From NCBI RefSeq assembly GCF_000227685.2, contig NZ_CP007029.1, positions 780,501 through 844,500 of the forward strand: a stretch of 64,000 bases of DNA, given 5' to 3'. The DNA is from Thioalkalivibrio paradoxus ARh 1 (GTDB lineage Bacteria > Pseudomonadota > Gammaproteobacteria > Ectothiorhodospirales > Ectothiorhodospiraceae). The notes under the pieces were generated by a model that was given only the letters and a program-made list of their open reading frames with translations, had not been told where the DNA came from and made no database searches. Below are positions 55,288 through 64,000 of the stretch, in pieces; the stretch's first letter is position 1, and each line of letters starts with the position of its first letter. The position numbers and the translations under genes are program-made.

Positions 55288-58200
55288 GTGATAAACGATT
55301 CGTCCAGAAGTCAGTTCGCGACTGATTCGCTCGAGAGCCTCCGCCGCCGCCTGTTGGATCTGACGGCCCGGAACCGGCTCCTGAACTTCACGCATGGCCG
55401 TGCGGGGAACGTCCGTGTCATCGACGAACTGCCGAACGAATTGCACCGGCTGTTGCTCTCGGAGACGGAGCTGCGCTTCTCTGCGGTCCCCGACCCCACG
55501 CGTGAGCAGTTGATCGAGTTCGGGTATCTGCGCAACGACCCCGATACCGGTCTCGACGAGCGTTTGCGCAAGGATCCCACGGCCGCGGAATGGGCCCGCA
55601 CGCTAGGGCTTGCGACCGACTACGAACTGCCGAACCCGCCAGAGGAAGGCCAGCCCGCGGCGAAGCACCGGGACCGGGCGGTGCAGACTCTGATGTTTCC
55701 CGCCGAGATGGAAGCGCGCCTGCGCAAGTTGCGAAACAGCGCGGAAACCGCGATCGAGGAAACCGGCGCGAACATCTGCTACGTCGCATTCGGTTTCCTC
55801 GAATGGTTCGAGAACACAGGCAGCGACAAGGCCCGGTTGGCGCCCCTCCTGCTGGTTCCGGTGCGCATCGACCGGGGTCGGCTGAACGCCGAGAGCGGGA
55901 CCTACAACTACGCGATCTCCTACACCGGCGAAGAGATCCTTCCGAACCTTTCGCTGCGCGAACTGCTGCGCGCCGATTTCGGGCTTGCGCTACCGGAGCT
56001 CGACGAGGACACCCTGCCGGAGGACTACTTCGAGGCGGTCGCGAAGCTGATCCGAACCCCGCAGCCGCGCTGGACAGTGCGCCGGTATGCGACGGTCTCT
56101 TTATTCAATTTCAGCAAGTTGCTGATGTATCTCGATTTGGATCCTCAGCTATGGCCCGAGGAGCGGCCGATCACGTCGCATCCGATCGTCAGCCGATTTT
56201 TCGCCACGCGTACCGACGAAGGCCTCGGCACCGGGTTCGGCGACGAGTACGCGATCGACGAGCTCCCGGACGTCCATCTCAGTTATCCCGTCATCGATGA
56301 TGCCGACAGCTCCCAGCACAGCGCGCTGGTCGACGTGATCGAGGGAAAGAACCTCGTGATCGAAGGCCCTCCGGGTACCGGCAAGTCGCAGACCATCACC
56401 AACCTGATCGCGGCGGCGCTCGCCCAGGGAAAGAAAGTGCTGTTCGTGGCAGAGAAGCTGGCCGCCCTCGAGGTGGTGAAGCGGCGGCTCGACCACGCGG
56501 GGCTGGGCGACTTCTGTCTGGAGCTGCACAGTCACAAGACACAGAAACGCAAGGTGCTCGACGACATCGACGCCCGCCTGGGCAATCAGCGGTCGTACCG
56601 GACACCGCCGAAGATCGACGCGGACATTCGACGTTACGAGGAGTTGAAGGAGGAACTCAAGGCGTACGCGGAGCAGATCAACAGCGAGTGGCGCAGCACC
56701 GGCCTGTCCATTCATCAGCTCCTGATGGGCGCCACGCGCTATCGCGAGGAACTGGGGATCAACCCGGTCACCGTGCATCCCGAGGGCTTCGATGGCGGCA
56801 TGTTCACCGGCGAGATCCAGCGCAAGAGCCTCGACCTGGTGCGCACCCTCGGCGACATGCACCGGCAGGTCGCGGACCAGATCGGCGAGGGTGCGGCGCT
56901 GTACGACCATCCATGGTTCGGTGTCGGCAACCGCGATCTCCAACTCTTCGACACCGATCGTGTCGTCGGGCCGTTGCAAGCCTGGCAGCAGGCATTGGAG
57001 ACGCTCGAAGGTCTGAGTCGGCAGGCCGCCGAGCTGCTGGGGGCCGAGGGCGGCCAGCATTTCGCCCGCTTCGATCAGCTTCGGTCGCTGATCGACGACC
57101 TCGGCGCGCTGCCCGCGTTGCAGGGCGACGAGGTACTGTCGGCACTGCCGCGGCTTCGGGGCGACGCGCTGCAGCGGCTCGAGCGACAGTTGCATCTCGC
57201 GCGTGAGATTCGCCGGATTCGCGCGGAGCTCAGCGATACCGTCCGCCCGGGTGTGCTGGAAAACGCGGAGCTGCAGGAGCGCCTGCAGAGGGTGTGGGCC
57301 GAGTTGCGCGCCCTCGGACTGGACGTCGAGCTGCGCATCGATCACCTGGCTGGGCACCTGAAGGCAGTGGAACAACTCGGCGACCGCCTCAAGCAGGTGG
57401 CGGAACCGATGGTCGAGGTGTCGGTTCGGCTCGGACGCTCGGTTGCGGATCGGGTCCGGCCGACCGAAGGGGGGCTGACCGAGTTTCGGGAGTTCGTCGA
57501 GTTGACGAATCGCATCCGGCCGGCGCTTCTCGGCATGCGCAGCGAGATCTTCGAGGATGATGCACTGGATGACCTGCTGCCCGCGCTGAAGGGCGAGCTG
57601 GATGCTGTGGCGGCCGCGCAGGCCGAACTCGAGCCCCTGTTCGCGCTGGACCGGCTTCCGCCGGTGTCGGATCTGGACGAGATCCGGCGTGGCCTCGCGC
57701 GGACGGGACCCTTGCGCTGGTTCAACGGCGCGTACCGGGGCGCGCGCAGCCGGATCAGGCAACTCGCGGCGGGAGCCGGCATCCGGGTCCGGGATCTGGT
57801 CGGCCACGCGCCGCGCCTCCACGGCTTCGCGGCAACGCGCAACGGGATCGAAGAGAACACCCGGTATCGTCAGACACTCGGCAGCCATTTCGCCGGGACT
57901 GCCACGCCGGTCGACGATCTGATCGAGTTGCGGTCGTGGTACAAGGCCGTACGTCACGAATTCGGGGTCGGTTTCGGACCGAAGGTGGCTCTGGGCGACA
58001 CGCTGCTGCGCCTGGACGCGACCTTGGTCCGGGGTATTCAGTCCCTGGTCCAGCAGGGATTCCTGGACCGGATCGATGATGTCCTCGCGCGGCTTCGGGC
58101 TATCAGGGACGTGTTCCCAGGCGATGCGTCGATCCAGCAGCGCGATGCGCCCCTGATCGGCCCGGAGGCGCCCACGACAGCTCTGGAAAACCGGCTTCGA

Positions 58201-60798
58201 CAGAGTCTGCAGGCGATCGAGGATGGATTGCGGACGGACTCCGAAACCCGCCTCGAGGCGCTGCACGCGGCGGTGGTGGGGCTGGAGAAGCTGCGTACGT
58301 TGACGGATGCCTGGTCGCTGGGGATGATCGATACCGCCTGGTTCGAGGGGCAGATCGAATGGCCCTCCGCGCCCGAACACTTCAGCGAGGACACGCTCGC
58401 GACGCTCGAGCACACCGAGGAACTCGCGCGCGTGCTCGATCAGGGGATCGGCACCGATCTGCTGCGCAGCGCCATCTACCGGCATCCCGACCCCGACTTT
58501 TTTGGCACGCTCTCGGCTTTCCACACCCGGATGCGTGACGGCTGGCAGCAGCACCTGGAGCAACGGGACGCATTCGCCGAGATCACGGAGCTGGATCGCG
58601 ACGCCTGGGAACGCCGCAGCGACGGAACGCTGGCCTGGCTGCAATCGAGAAACCGCCGCGCACTCGAGCATGCGCCGTCGCTGGCCAACTGGGTCGATTA
58701 CGTTCGCGTCCGGCATCAGTGCGAGGTGGCGGGCTTTCGCGGATTGGCGATGGCACTGGAGGCCGGCACGCTCCAGCCGCAGGATGTCGAGCAGGGGTAC
58801 CGGCTCGGAATCTACGACCTGCTTGCCCGCGAGATCCTGAAGGAGATACCGGGTCTCGCGCGCTTTTCGGGCAACGCGCATCTGGCACTGCAGACACGCT
58901 TCCGCGAGTACGACGAGAAGCTGAAGCAGTTGCAACGCCAGCGGATCGCGGCCCGGGTCGCGAAGAACAAGGCGCCCGAGGGATCGTCGGGTGGAAGAGT
59001 CAGCAACTACACGGAACTTGCGCTCCTGCGGCATGAGGTGGGCAAGAAGCGGCGGCACATCCCGCTACGGCAACTGGTGTCACGCGCCGGGAACGCGCTG
59101 GCGGCCTTGAAGCCGTGCTTCATGATGGGGCCGATGTCGGTCGCGCAGTATCTGCCCCGGGGCGAGATCGAATTCGATCTCGTGGTGATGGACGAGGCTT
59201 CGCAGATGAAGCCGGAAGACGCCCTGGGCCCGATTGCGCGGGGTCGTCAGCTCGTGGTGGTCGGCGATCCCAAGCAGCTACCCCCCACCAGCTTCTTCGA
59301 CAAGATGGTCAACGAAGAGGACGAAGACACCACCGCGATCGAGGACTCGGAAAGCATCCTCGACACCGCGATGCCGATCTTTCACGCGCGGCGGCTGACC
59401 TGGCACTACCGCTCGCAGCACGAACACCTGATCGCGTTCTCGAACCACTCGTTCTACGACGGGAAGCTGGTGGTGTTTCCGGCCCCCCACGCAGAGTCCC
59501 CGGAGTTCGGCGTGAAACTCACGCGCGTGCCCCGCGGCCGGTTCGTGAACCGGCGCAACGTCGAGGAAGCGCGGATCATCGCCAGGGCCGTTCAGGCCCA
59601 CATGGTGGAGCGCCCGCAGGAGTCGCTCGGTGTCGTCGCGATGAGCGCGGAGCAGCGCGACCAGATCGAGCGCGCAGTTGAGGATCTGTCGAAAGAAGAC
59701 GCGCGGCTTCGTGACGCCATCGAGGCCCGGCTGGGAACCGAAGAGCCGCTGTTCATCAAGAACCTCGAGAACGTGCAGGGCGACGAGCGCGACGTGATCT
59801 ACATCTCCTGCACCTACGGTCCCGAGGAGGTGGGGGGCAGGGTGTACCAGCGCTTCGGGCCGATCAACTCGGACGTGGGCTGGCGCAGGCTGAACGTCCT
59901 CTTCACCCGTTCGAAGCGACGCATGCAGGTGTTCAGTTCGATGGGTTCGGAAGACATCGTTCTGTCCGAGCGCTCCAAGCGGGGCGTGGTCGCGTTCCGG
60001 GACTTTCTGGCCTTTGCCGAGACCGGTCACCTGCGCCGGGACTTCGGCACCGGCAACACCGCGGACAGCGACTTCGAGATCGCGGTATCGAGCGCGCTCG
60101 CAGCAGCCGGTTTCGAGTGCGTCCCGCAGGTTGGCGTGGCCGGTTTCTTCATCGACCTCGCCGTGCGCGATCCCGGCAACCCCGGCCGGTACCTGATGGG
60201 GATCGAGTGCGATGGAGCCACCTACCACTCCGCGCGATCGGTCCGCGACCGCGATCGACTGCGCCAAGCGGTGCTCGAGCGCCTCGGCTGGCGCATCCGG
60301 CGCATCTGGTCCACGGACTGGTATCGGAACCCTCAGGCCGAACTCGAGCCGATGATCCGGGAGCTGAACGCCCTGAAAACGCCGGTCGTGGACACCACGG
60401 CGGCCCGCGTCGACACTCGTGAACCCGAGCCGGTCGTTCCGCCGCCCTCCGAAATGCAGCTTCGGGAGACCGAGGAGATCGAGCAGATCGTCGAGGAGGA
60501 GGAAGCTCTCGATCGTGGCATCGATCAGGTCGTGCCGTCGGGTCTGAGCCTTCGGGAAAAGCTCATCCGTTTCGACCGGGAGGTCATCCGTGCCGAGCTT
60601 CCCGCCACCGCGGACAATCAGCGCCTGCTCCGGCCGGCGATGATCGAGGCGTTCCTCGAGTACAAGCCCGTCTCGAAGAGCGAATTCCTCGAGATGTTCC
60701 CGCTGTACCTGCGGCAGGCGACCGATACCCGAGAAGCCACGTACCTGGACCGGGTCCTGAAGATCATTGAGGAGTCCGAGGTCGATGCGGAAAGTTGA
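55288..60798 (+). CDS. DUF4011-helicase-Vsr-like nuclease-DUF3320 protein, putative defence system
   Basis: A 1836-residue protein. The N-terminus is DUF4011 (L-R-R-R-L-L-D-L-T-A-R-N-R-L-L-N-F). A superfamily 1 helicase core follows: Walker A G-P-P-G-T-G-K-S-Q-T near residue 360; V-M-D-E-A-S-Q-M and G-D-P-K-Q-L-P-P-T near 1300; W-H-Y-R-S-Q-H; V-Q-G-D-E-R-D; V-L-F-T-R-S. An insert of ~900 residues separates motif I from motif II. Residues ~1594-1685 form a Vsr/DUF559-like nuclease (F-E-x-x-V, I-D-L-A-V, G-I-E-C-D-G), then a DUF3320-like end. This matches single-gene defence proteins (called Hhe in catalogues, from memory). GTG 55288 follows AGGA. No partner genes. Confidence 0.85.
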   Translation: MINDSSRSQFATDSLESLRRRLLDLTARNRLLNFTHGRAGNVRVIDELPNELHRLLLSETELRFSAVPDPTREQLIEFGYLRNDPDTGLDERLRKDPTAAEWARTLGLATDYELPNPPEEGQPAAKHRDRAVQTLMFPAEMEARLRKLRNSAETAIEETGANICYVAFGFLEWFENTGSDKARLAPLLLVPVRIDRGRLNAESGTYNYAISYTGEEILPNLSLRELLRADFGLALPELDEDTLPEDYFEAVAKLIRTPQPRWTVRRYATVSLFNFSKLLMYLDLDPQLWPEERPITSHPIVSRFFATRTDEGLGTGFGDEYAIDELPDVHLSYPVIDDADSSQHSALVDVIEGKNLVIEGPPGTGKSQTITNLIAAALAQGKKVLFVAEKLAALEVVKRRLDHAGLGDFCLELHSHKTQKRKVLDDIDARLGNQRSYRTPPKIDADIRRYEELKEELKAYAEQINSEWRSTGLSIHQLLMGATRYREELGINPVTVHPEGFDGGMFTGEIQRKSLDLVRTLGDMHRQVADQIGEGAALYDHPWFGVGNRDLQLFDTDRVVGPLQAWQQALETLEGLSRQAAELLGAEGGQHFARFDQLRSLIDDLGALPALQGDEVLSALPRLRGDALQRLERQLHLAREIRRIRAELSDTVRPGVLENAELQERLQRVWAELRALGLDVELRIDHLAGHLKAVEQLGDRLKQVAEPMVEVSVRLGRSVADRVRPTEGGLTEFREFVELTNRIRPALLGMRSEIFEDDALDDLLPALKGELDAVAAAQAELEPLFALDRLPPVSDLDEIRRGLARTGPLRWFNGAYRGARSRIRQLAAGAGIRVRDLVGHAPRLHGFAATRNGIEENTRYRQTLGSHFAGTATPVDDLIELRSWYKAVRHEFGVGFGPKVALGDTLLRLDATLVRGIQSLVQQGFLDRIDDVLARLRAIRDVFPGDASIQQRDAPLIGPEAPTTALENRLRQSLQAIEDGLRTDSETRLEALHAAVVGLEKLRTLTDAWSLGMIDTAWFEGQIEWPSAPEHFSEDTLATLEHTEELARVLDQGIGTDLLRSAIYRHPDPDFFGTLSAFHTRMRDGWQQHLEQRDAFAEITELDRDAWERRSDGTLAWLQSRNRRALEHAPSLANWVDYVRVRHQCEVAGFRGLAMALEAGTLQPQDVEQGYRLGIYDLLAREILKEIPGLARFSGNAHLALQTRFREYDEKLKQLQRQRIAARVAKNKAPEGSSGGRVSNYTELALLRHEVGKKRRHIPLRQLVSRAGNALAALKPCFMMGPMSVAQYLPRGEIEFDLVVMDEASQMKPEDALGPIARGRQLVVVGDPKQLPPTSFFDKMVNEEDEDTTAIEDSESILDTAMPIFHARRLTWHYRSQHEHLIAFSNHSFYDGKLVVFPAPHAESPEFGVKLTRVPRGRFVNRRNVEEARIIARAVQAHMVERPQESLGVVAMSAEQRDQIERAVEDLSKEDARLRDAIEARLGTEEPLFIKNLENVQGDERDVIYISCTYGPEEVGGRVYQRFGPINSDVGWRRLNVLFTRSKRRMQVFSSMGSEDIVLSERSKRGVVAFRDFLAFAETGHLRRDFGTGNTADSDFEIAVSSALAAAGFECVPQVGVAGFFIDLAVRDPGNPGRYLMGIECDGATYHSARSVRDRDRLRQAVLERLGWRIRRIWSTDWYRNPQAELEPMIRELNALKTPVVDTTAARVDTREPEPVVPPPSEMQLRETEEIEQIVEEEEALDRGIDQVVPSGLSLREKLIRFDREVIRAELPATADNQRLLRPAMIEAFLEYKPVSKSEFLEMFPLYLRQATDTREATYLDRVLKIIEESEVDAES

Positions 60799-60841
60799 GG
60801 TCCCACGGTCCTATTCTCGACCTGTCGAGCTCCATGTGAAC

Positions 60842-60914
60842 GTATCTCTCGCCTTCTTGCACCGGGGGCTTCCGGCCGCCCTGGGCCAAGGACGGCGCGC
60901 CCATGCCGATCAAC
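60842..60914 (+). pseudogene. Fragment of a second yedK copy
   Basis: These 73 bases match yedK 54489-54560 with about nine differences including one inserted G. They correspond to the F-A-F-S-H-W-G-F-R-P-P-W-A-K-D-D-A-P-T-P-I-N part of the protein, but the frame is broken. Nothing else of yedK remains on either side. It lies just after the large helicase-nuclease gene, which is thus flanked by yedK sequence on both sides. Confidence 0.8.
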
Positions 60915-60943
60915 CTAGCAGCCTGCCGGACTTGGGCTGCTAG
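60915..60943. repeat. 9-bp inverted repeat next to the yedK fragment
   Basis: CTAGCAGCC (60915-60923) and GGCTGCTAG (60935-60943) form a stem with an 11-base loop exactly where yedK similarity ends. It could be a terminator without a U-run or the end of a small mobile element. Confidence 0.5.
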
Positions 60944-61087
60944 CGGAAGCCTGGATCCCCGGCGCGGATGTATGGCACTTCGGAAGGATCCCGGGTGCGC
61001 ACCACCGCGGTCTTGGTAACCGGTGATCACGGATCAAACCACCCACTGGCCCCCGCGCCAGCGCCTGACTCACTCGAGGTAATGACC

Positions 61088-61582
61088 ATGATCTCAATGA
61101 CAAAGCGCCTGTTACTGGTATTCGGAATGGCACTGTTGCCCTTCGCCCTGTTGGCCGGCCCGCCGGATGACGCGGCAGCACTGGACGGTGTCGGGCAGGG
61201 AAAGGTGGTGTTTGACATCAACAACAGCAGCGCGAGCTCCCTGAACCTGTACCTCGCGGTGATCCGGGAGACCTACGACGACCTGGTCAGACAGGGTGTC
61301 GAACCCGATATCGTGCTTGCCTTCCGCGGGCCGGCGGTGACCCTGGTATCGACGGATCGTAGTCGGTTCGATTCCGCCGATTCCGATGCCCTAGACCAGA
61401 TCGCCGATTACGTCGCGGATCTGGAGATGCTGGGCGTTCGGATGGAGGGCTGCGGGGTGGCCACCCGGTTGTTCGAGGTCGATAACAACACCCTGCTGGC
61501 GGGGATCGAGCCGGTCGGCAACACCTTTGTCTCGTTGATCGGCTACCAGGCCCGAGGCTATGCCGTGATTCCGATCTACTAG
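61088..61582 (+). CDS. Exported DsrE-like protein
   Basis: A 164-residue protein with a signal peptide (M-I-S-M-T-K-R-L-L-L-V-F-G-M-A-L-L-P-F-A-L-L-A-G). The mature part has the DsrE/YchN-like pattern: L-Y-L-A-V-I-R-E-T-Y-D-D-L, P-D-I-V-L-A-F-R-G-P-A-V, then L-E-M-L-G-V-R-M-E-G-C-G-V-A-T with one conserved-position cysteine, and G-Y-A-V-I-P-I-Y at the end. DsrE-family proteins take part in sulfur relay or in tight protein complexes; the periplasmic members are poorly known. GAGGT seven bases upstream favours ATG 61088. Confidence 0.78.
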   Translation: MISMTKRLLLVFGMALLPFALLAGPPDDAAALDGVGQGKVVFDINNSSASSLNLYLAVIRETYDDLVRQGVEPDIVLAFRGPAVTLVSTDRSRFDSADSDALDQIADYVADLEMLGVRMEGCGVATRLFEVDNNTLLAGIEPVGNTFVSLIGYQARGYAVIPIY

Positions 61583-61764
61583 GCTTCGTGAGGGTGCGCT
61601 GGGGAGCATTGCGCTTTTGTCCCAGCCGAGTTCGGGCGCTGGACATCGCGCCGGGCACCGGCCGTGCGTTCCTGTGCGCCAAGGCTTCGAACCGAGGTTG
61701 ACTCGGCCGCGTCCCTCGTGCATGCGCTACCATGAATGAAGGCGTGGTCTTGCGGGGTGCTTCG

Positions 61765-62349
61765 ATGGGCATTCAACAGGCGGTTCGGATGAATGGTGAG
61801 GCCTTTCTGGCCTGGGAGGGTGAGCAGCAGGAGAAGCACGAGTACTTTCGCGGCGAGGTCTTCGCGATGGTCGGGGCCTCGGACCGGCACGTGACGATTG
61901 CGCTCAACGTGGCGTCGGCCTTGCGCGCGCATCTTCGCGGCGGGCCCTGCCGCAGCTTCATTTCGGACATGAAGCTGCGTGTCGAGGCGGCCGATGCCTT
62001 CTTCTACCCGGACGTGATGGTGACCTGCGACGAGACGGATCGCTCCAGGGATCTGTACAAGACGGCGCCCGTCCTGGTGGTGGAGGTGCTGTCCCCCGGC
62101 ACCGAGGCCTTCGACCGCGGGGCAAAGTTCGCCGCGTACCGGCTGTTGCCGAGCCTGCGGGAGTATTTGCTGATCGACCCGGCCACGGGGGCGCTGGACC
62201 TGTACCGGCGCGATCCCGAGAATCACTGGGTACTGCATCCGCACGGTCCGCACGAGGCGGTCGAATTGCAGAGCGTTGGCCTGAACCTGACCGGTGCGCG
62301 GATCTTCGAGGACGCCCCGTGGGGCCCGTCCAGCAATGAATCGGCGTGA
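61765..62349 (+). CDS. Uma2 family endonuclease-like protein (DUF820)
   Basis: A ~194-residue PD-(D/E)XK-fold protein. Typical segments: F-L-A-W-E-G-E-Q-Q-E-K-H-E-Y-F-R-G-E-V-F-A-M, H-V-T-I-A-L-N-V, D-M-K-L-R-V (catalytic K region), Y-P-D-V-M-V-T-C, and V-V-E-V-L-S-P-G-T-E-A-F-D-R-G-A-K. The family is very common, especially near mobile DNA, and its function is unproven. M-G-I-Q-Q-A-V at 61765 is the family-like start; ATG 61732 would add 11 residues. Confidence 0.82.
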   Translation: MGIQQAVRMNGEAFLAWEGEQQEKHEYFRGEVFAMVGASDRHVTIALNVASALRAHLRGGPCRSFISDMKLRVEAADAFFYPDVMVTCDETDRSRDLYKTAPVLVVEVLSPGTEAFDRGAKFAAYRLLPSLREYLLIDPATGALDLYRRDPENHWVLHPHGPHEAVELQSVGLNLTGARIFEDAPWGPSSNESA

Positions 62350-62467
62350 TGTCAGCTCCGGGCGACCAAGCGGGATCCCGCGTGAATCCATCGGCCGACC
62401 GGTCAGGGACGCAGGGCGACGGTCGCGCATCTCTGCACGACCGCAGCCCTGCTGCGGCACGAGGAGG

Positions 62468-62735
62468 TCAGGGCAGTGCCGGAATCTCGAACTTCGGCAT
62501 TTCGCCGGTCAGGGTGTGCAGGAAGGCCACCAGGTCGGCGACTTCGTCTTCCGAGTATTCACGACCCAGCATCTCCCGCCCCATGATCTCCACTGCTTCT
62601 TCGAGCGTGGCCGTCGCGCCGTTGTTCATGTAGGGGTAGGTCAGCGCGACGTTGCGTAGGGTCGGGGTCTTGAACGCGAAGCGGTCGGCGTCCTTCCCGG
62701 TGACCAGGAAGCGACCCTCGTCTTCGGAACCGGGC
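62468..62735 (-). pseudogene. C-terminal fragment of a di-haem cytochrome c peroxidase
   Basis: The last ~88 codons of a cytochrome c peroxidase/MauG-type protein: D-R-F-A-F-K-T-P-T-L-R-N-V-A-L-T-Y-P-Y-M-N-N-G-A, then F-L-H-T-L-T-G-E-M. The haem-binding domains are missing. Similarity stops abruptly at about 62735, where an unrelated plus-strand gene fragment begins. The open frame upstream of that point is fortuitous antisense. Confidence 0.8.
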
Positions 62736-62737
62736 AC

Positions 62738-63384
62738 TTGGGTATGGACATGGTGACCGCCGACGGTCATCTGGTGCATGCCAGTGCCGATCAGCATCCC
62801 GACCTGTTCTGGGGCCTGCGCGGCGGTGGCGGCAACTTCGGCGTGGTGACCGGTTTCGACTACCAATTGCATCCCGTCGGCCCCGAGGTCGTTGGGGGCG
62901 TGGTGGCCTGGCCTGCCAGCGAGGCCTCGGCGGTGCTCGAGCACTATCGGCACCTGGCCGAGCAGGCGCCCCCTGAACTGACCCTGGTCGCCATGATGCG
63001 CCCGGCGCCGTCGTGCTCCTGGCTGCCCAAGGAGTGGCATGGCAAGCCGATCGTAGCATTGCTTGCCTGTTACAGCGGTGATCCGGAGCAAGGCGAGGCG
63101 GCAGTCGTCGCCCCAATCAAGGCGTTCGGTCAGCCCATCGGTGACATGCTGGTTCGGCGCTCCTATGCGGAGCTGCAAAAGCTGCTGGATGTGACGCAGC
63201 CCAAGGGGCGGCGCTACTACTGGAAGAGCGAATATCTGCCGGGTGTCGAGCCCGCGCTCTGCGAGAAGGTGATCGAGCATGCCGGACGCATTCGCTCGCC
63301 GCACTCGGCAGTGATCCTGTTCCAGCTCGCCGGCGCGTTGAACCGGCTCGACAACGACCACTCCCCGGTGGGCAATCGCAACGC
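62738..63384 (+). pseudogene. FAD-linked oxidase (BBE-type) fragment, truncated at both ends
   Basis: The sequence begins inside the FAD domain (V-T-A-D-G-H-L-V-H-A, then P-D-L-F-W-G-L-R-G-G-G-G-N-F-G-V-V-T) and runs through the substrate domain to D-N-D-H-S-P-V-G-N-R-N-A. The N-terminal FAD-binding histidine/cysteine part and the C-terminal BBE motif are absent. The left break abuts the peroxidase fragment. The right break is just before the group II intron, so the intron or an earlier deletion removed the 3' part. Confidence 0.8.
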
Positions 63385-63407
63385 CCCCCCTCTGTCAGCA
63401 TGGAAGT

Positions 63408-64000
63408 GTGTGCCGCAGCGTGCGGATTGGATGACAGGAGTCTGCCATGAAGCACTAGAAGCTGCTCAAGTGATGGAGGGACCGACCCTCCGGAGTCTGC
63501 CTACAGGGGCCGGCTCCAAACCGCCCCGAGCGGCATTGGCTGAAGACCGTTGTCGTGAGCATCGAGGGAAAAGGCATACCCACGTGGTATGTCAGGTACG
63601 AATCAAGAAGGCGAGTGACCACGAACCATCGTCGAGGTGTCGAAACTGATAGGTGACATCAAAACCAAAGGCCACTTTTACTTTTGGGAGCAATCCACCG
63701 GAAACCTGTTTACTGGGTGGATGATGTCCGGCATAGAGATGGCGCGAGTTTGATTCAGGCGCTTGAGTGGAACTGCGGGAACTCGGGATCGTGATGTGAA
63801 GGGAGAACGTCAAGTGAAGAAAAGCGAGACGGAGAGTACCGATGCACGAGCCGAGGACGGATCGATCCGTACGAGCGACGAAGCGTCTGTAATGGCCGCC
63901 GAGCGAAGGGATCGAGTTGTTCCGATTGGGTCACGAACCAACTTCGAGAGGAGGATGAGTCCGTGGCACCAATGAGACCGTTTGATATTTCCAAGATGCT
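63408..64000 (+). mobile_element. Group II intron, 5' part (continues beyond the window)
   Basis: A GTGTG 5' boundary at about 63408 is followed by a short hairpin (CCGCA-GCG-TGCGG). Then comes a long structured, non-coding stretch typical of intron domain I-IV, e.g. AGGAGTCTGCC, AAACCTGTTTACTGGGTGG and GAGACGGAGAGTACCGATG. A reverse-transcriptase start follows at 63972. The exact boundary is approximate; the 3' end and catalytic domains V-VI lie outside the window. Confidence 0.65.
63972..64000 (+). CDS. ltrA: Group II intron reverse transcriptase/maturase, start only
   Basis: The last 29 bases read M-R-P-F-D-I-S-K-M, matching the N-terminus of bacterial group II intron reverse transcriptases (R/K-P-F-x-I-x-K). 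The frame is open to the window edge. An A-G-G-A-G-G site lies 12-17 bases upstream. Confidence 0.55.

Noticed and set aside
62468-63361. A 297-codon minus-strand gene ending in a peroxidase tail
   Set aside because: Only the last ~88 codons are peroxidase; the rest is antisense to the FAD oxidase fragment.

Overview
This window comes from the chromosome of a GC-rich gammaproteobacterium. The core genes (prfC, recQ, zapG, valS-holC-pepA divergent from lptFG, parC, htpX, rplM-rpsI, metZ, ppiB-lpxH, folD) are all of gammaproteobacterial type. The mix of an Atm1-type exporter, O-succinylhomoserine sulfhydrylase, a DUF3581 protein and a periplasmic DsrE-like protein fits the Ectothiorhodospiraceae/Chromatiales (Thioalkalivibrio-like). 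That placement is an inference from gene content, not from a search.

Left accessory region (1-9000). Two decayed toxin-antitoxin modules come first: a DUF433/DUF5615 pair whose toxin has an in-frame stop, and a BrnT-like toxin with a frameshift next to an intact HTH antitoxin. After an IS91-type transposase remnant comes one large gene (2198-6088, minus strand), visibly richer in AT than its surroundings. It encodes a PD-(D/E)XK (Cap4-like) nuclease fused to a STAND-type P-loop NTPase and a long helical C-terminus, the architecture of a single-protein defence system. An IS91-family element (HUH transposase plus tyrosine recombinase, with a 20-bp perfect inverted repeat beyond the transposase) separates it from prfC.

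Core region (9-54 kb). Mostly housekeeping genes: translation termination, a small lipoprotein, YajD, an Atm1-like ABC exporter, RecQ, DUF3581, a degenerate EAL protein, PBP4, ZapG, pepA-holC-valS, lptFG, a LysM protein with eight 63-residue coiled-coil repeats, a cytochrome c, cardiolipin synthase, ParC and HtpX (with a heat-shock promoter). Next come a metallo-beta-lactamase-fold protein and a two-component system whose NtrC-type regulator lies just upstream of a sigma-54 promoter and a secreted DUF4168 protein. L13/S9 and tRNA-Gln follow, with a 107-bp duplication at the tRNA 3' end, then a PAS-GGDEF-EAL protein, an MFS transporter, MetZ, an unusual DUF4147-DUF455 fusion, LpxH, a cyclophilin with two possible starts, and FolD. 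Two copies of a palindromic ~175-bp repeat lie in intergenic positions (about 12.3 and 38.6 kb). A candidate sRNA with an anti-Shine-Dalgarno stretch and a strong terminator precedes the sensor kinase.

Right accessory region (53.7-64 kb). After a tRNA cluster (Pro, Arg, His, Lys) come yedK and a 1836-residue DUF4011-helicase-Vsr-like nuclease protein, the second defence candidate, with a decayed yedK fragment on its far side. Then follow a periplasmic DsrE-like protein, a Uma2 nuclease, a scar joining a broken cytochrome c peroxidase to a broken FAD oxidase, and the 5' part of a group II intron whose reverse transcriptase starts 29 bases before the window ends.
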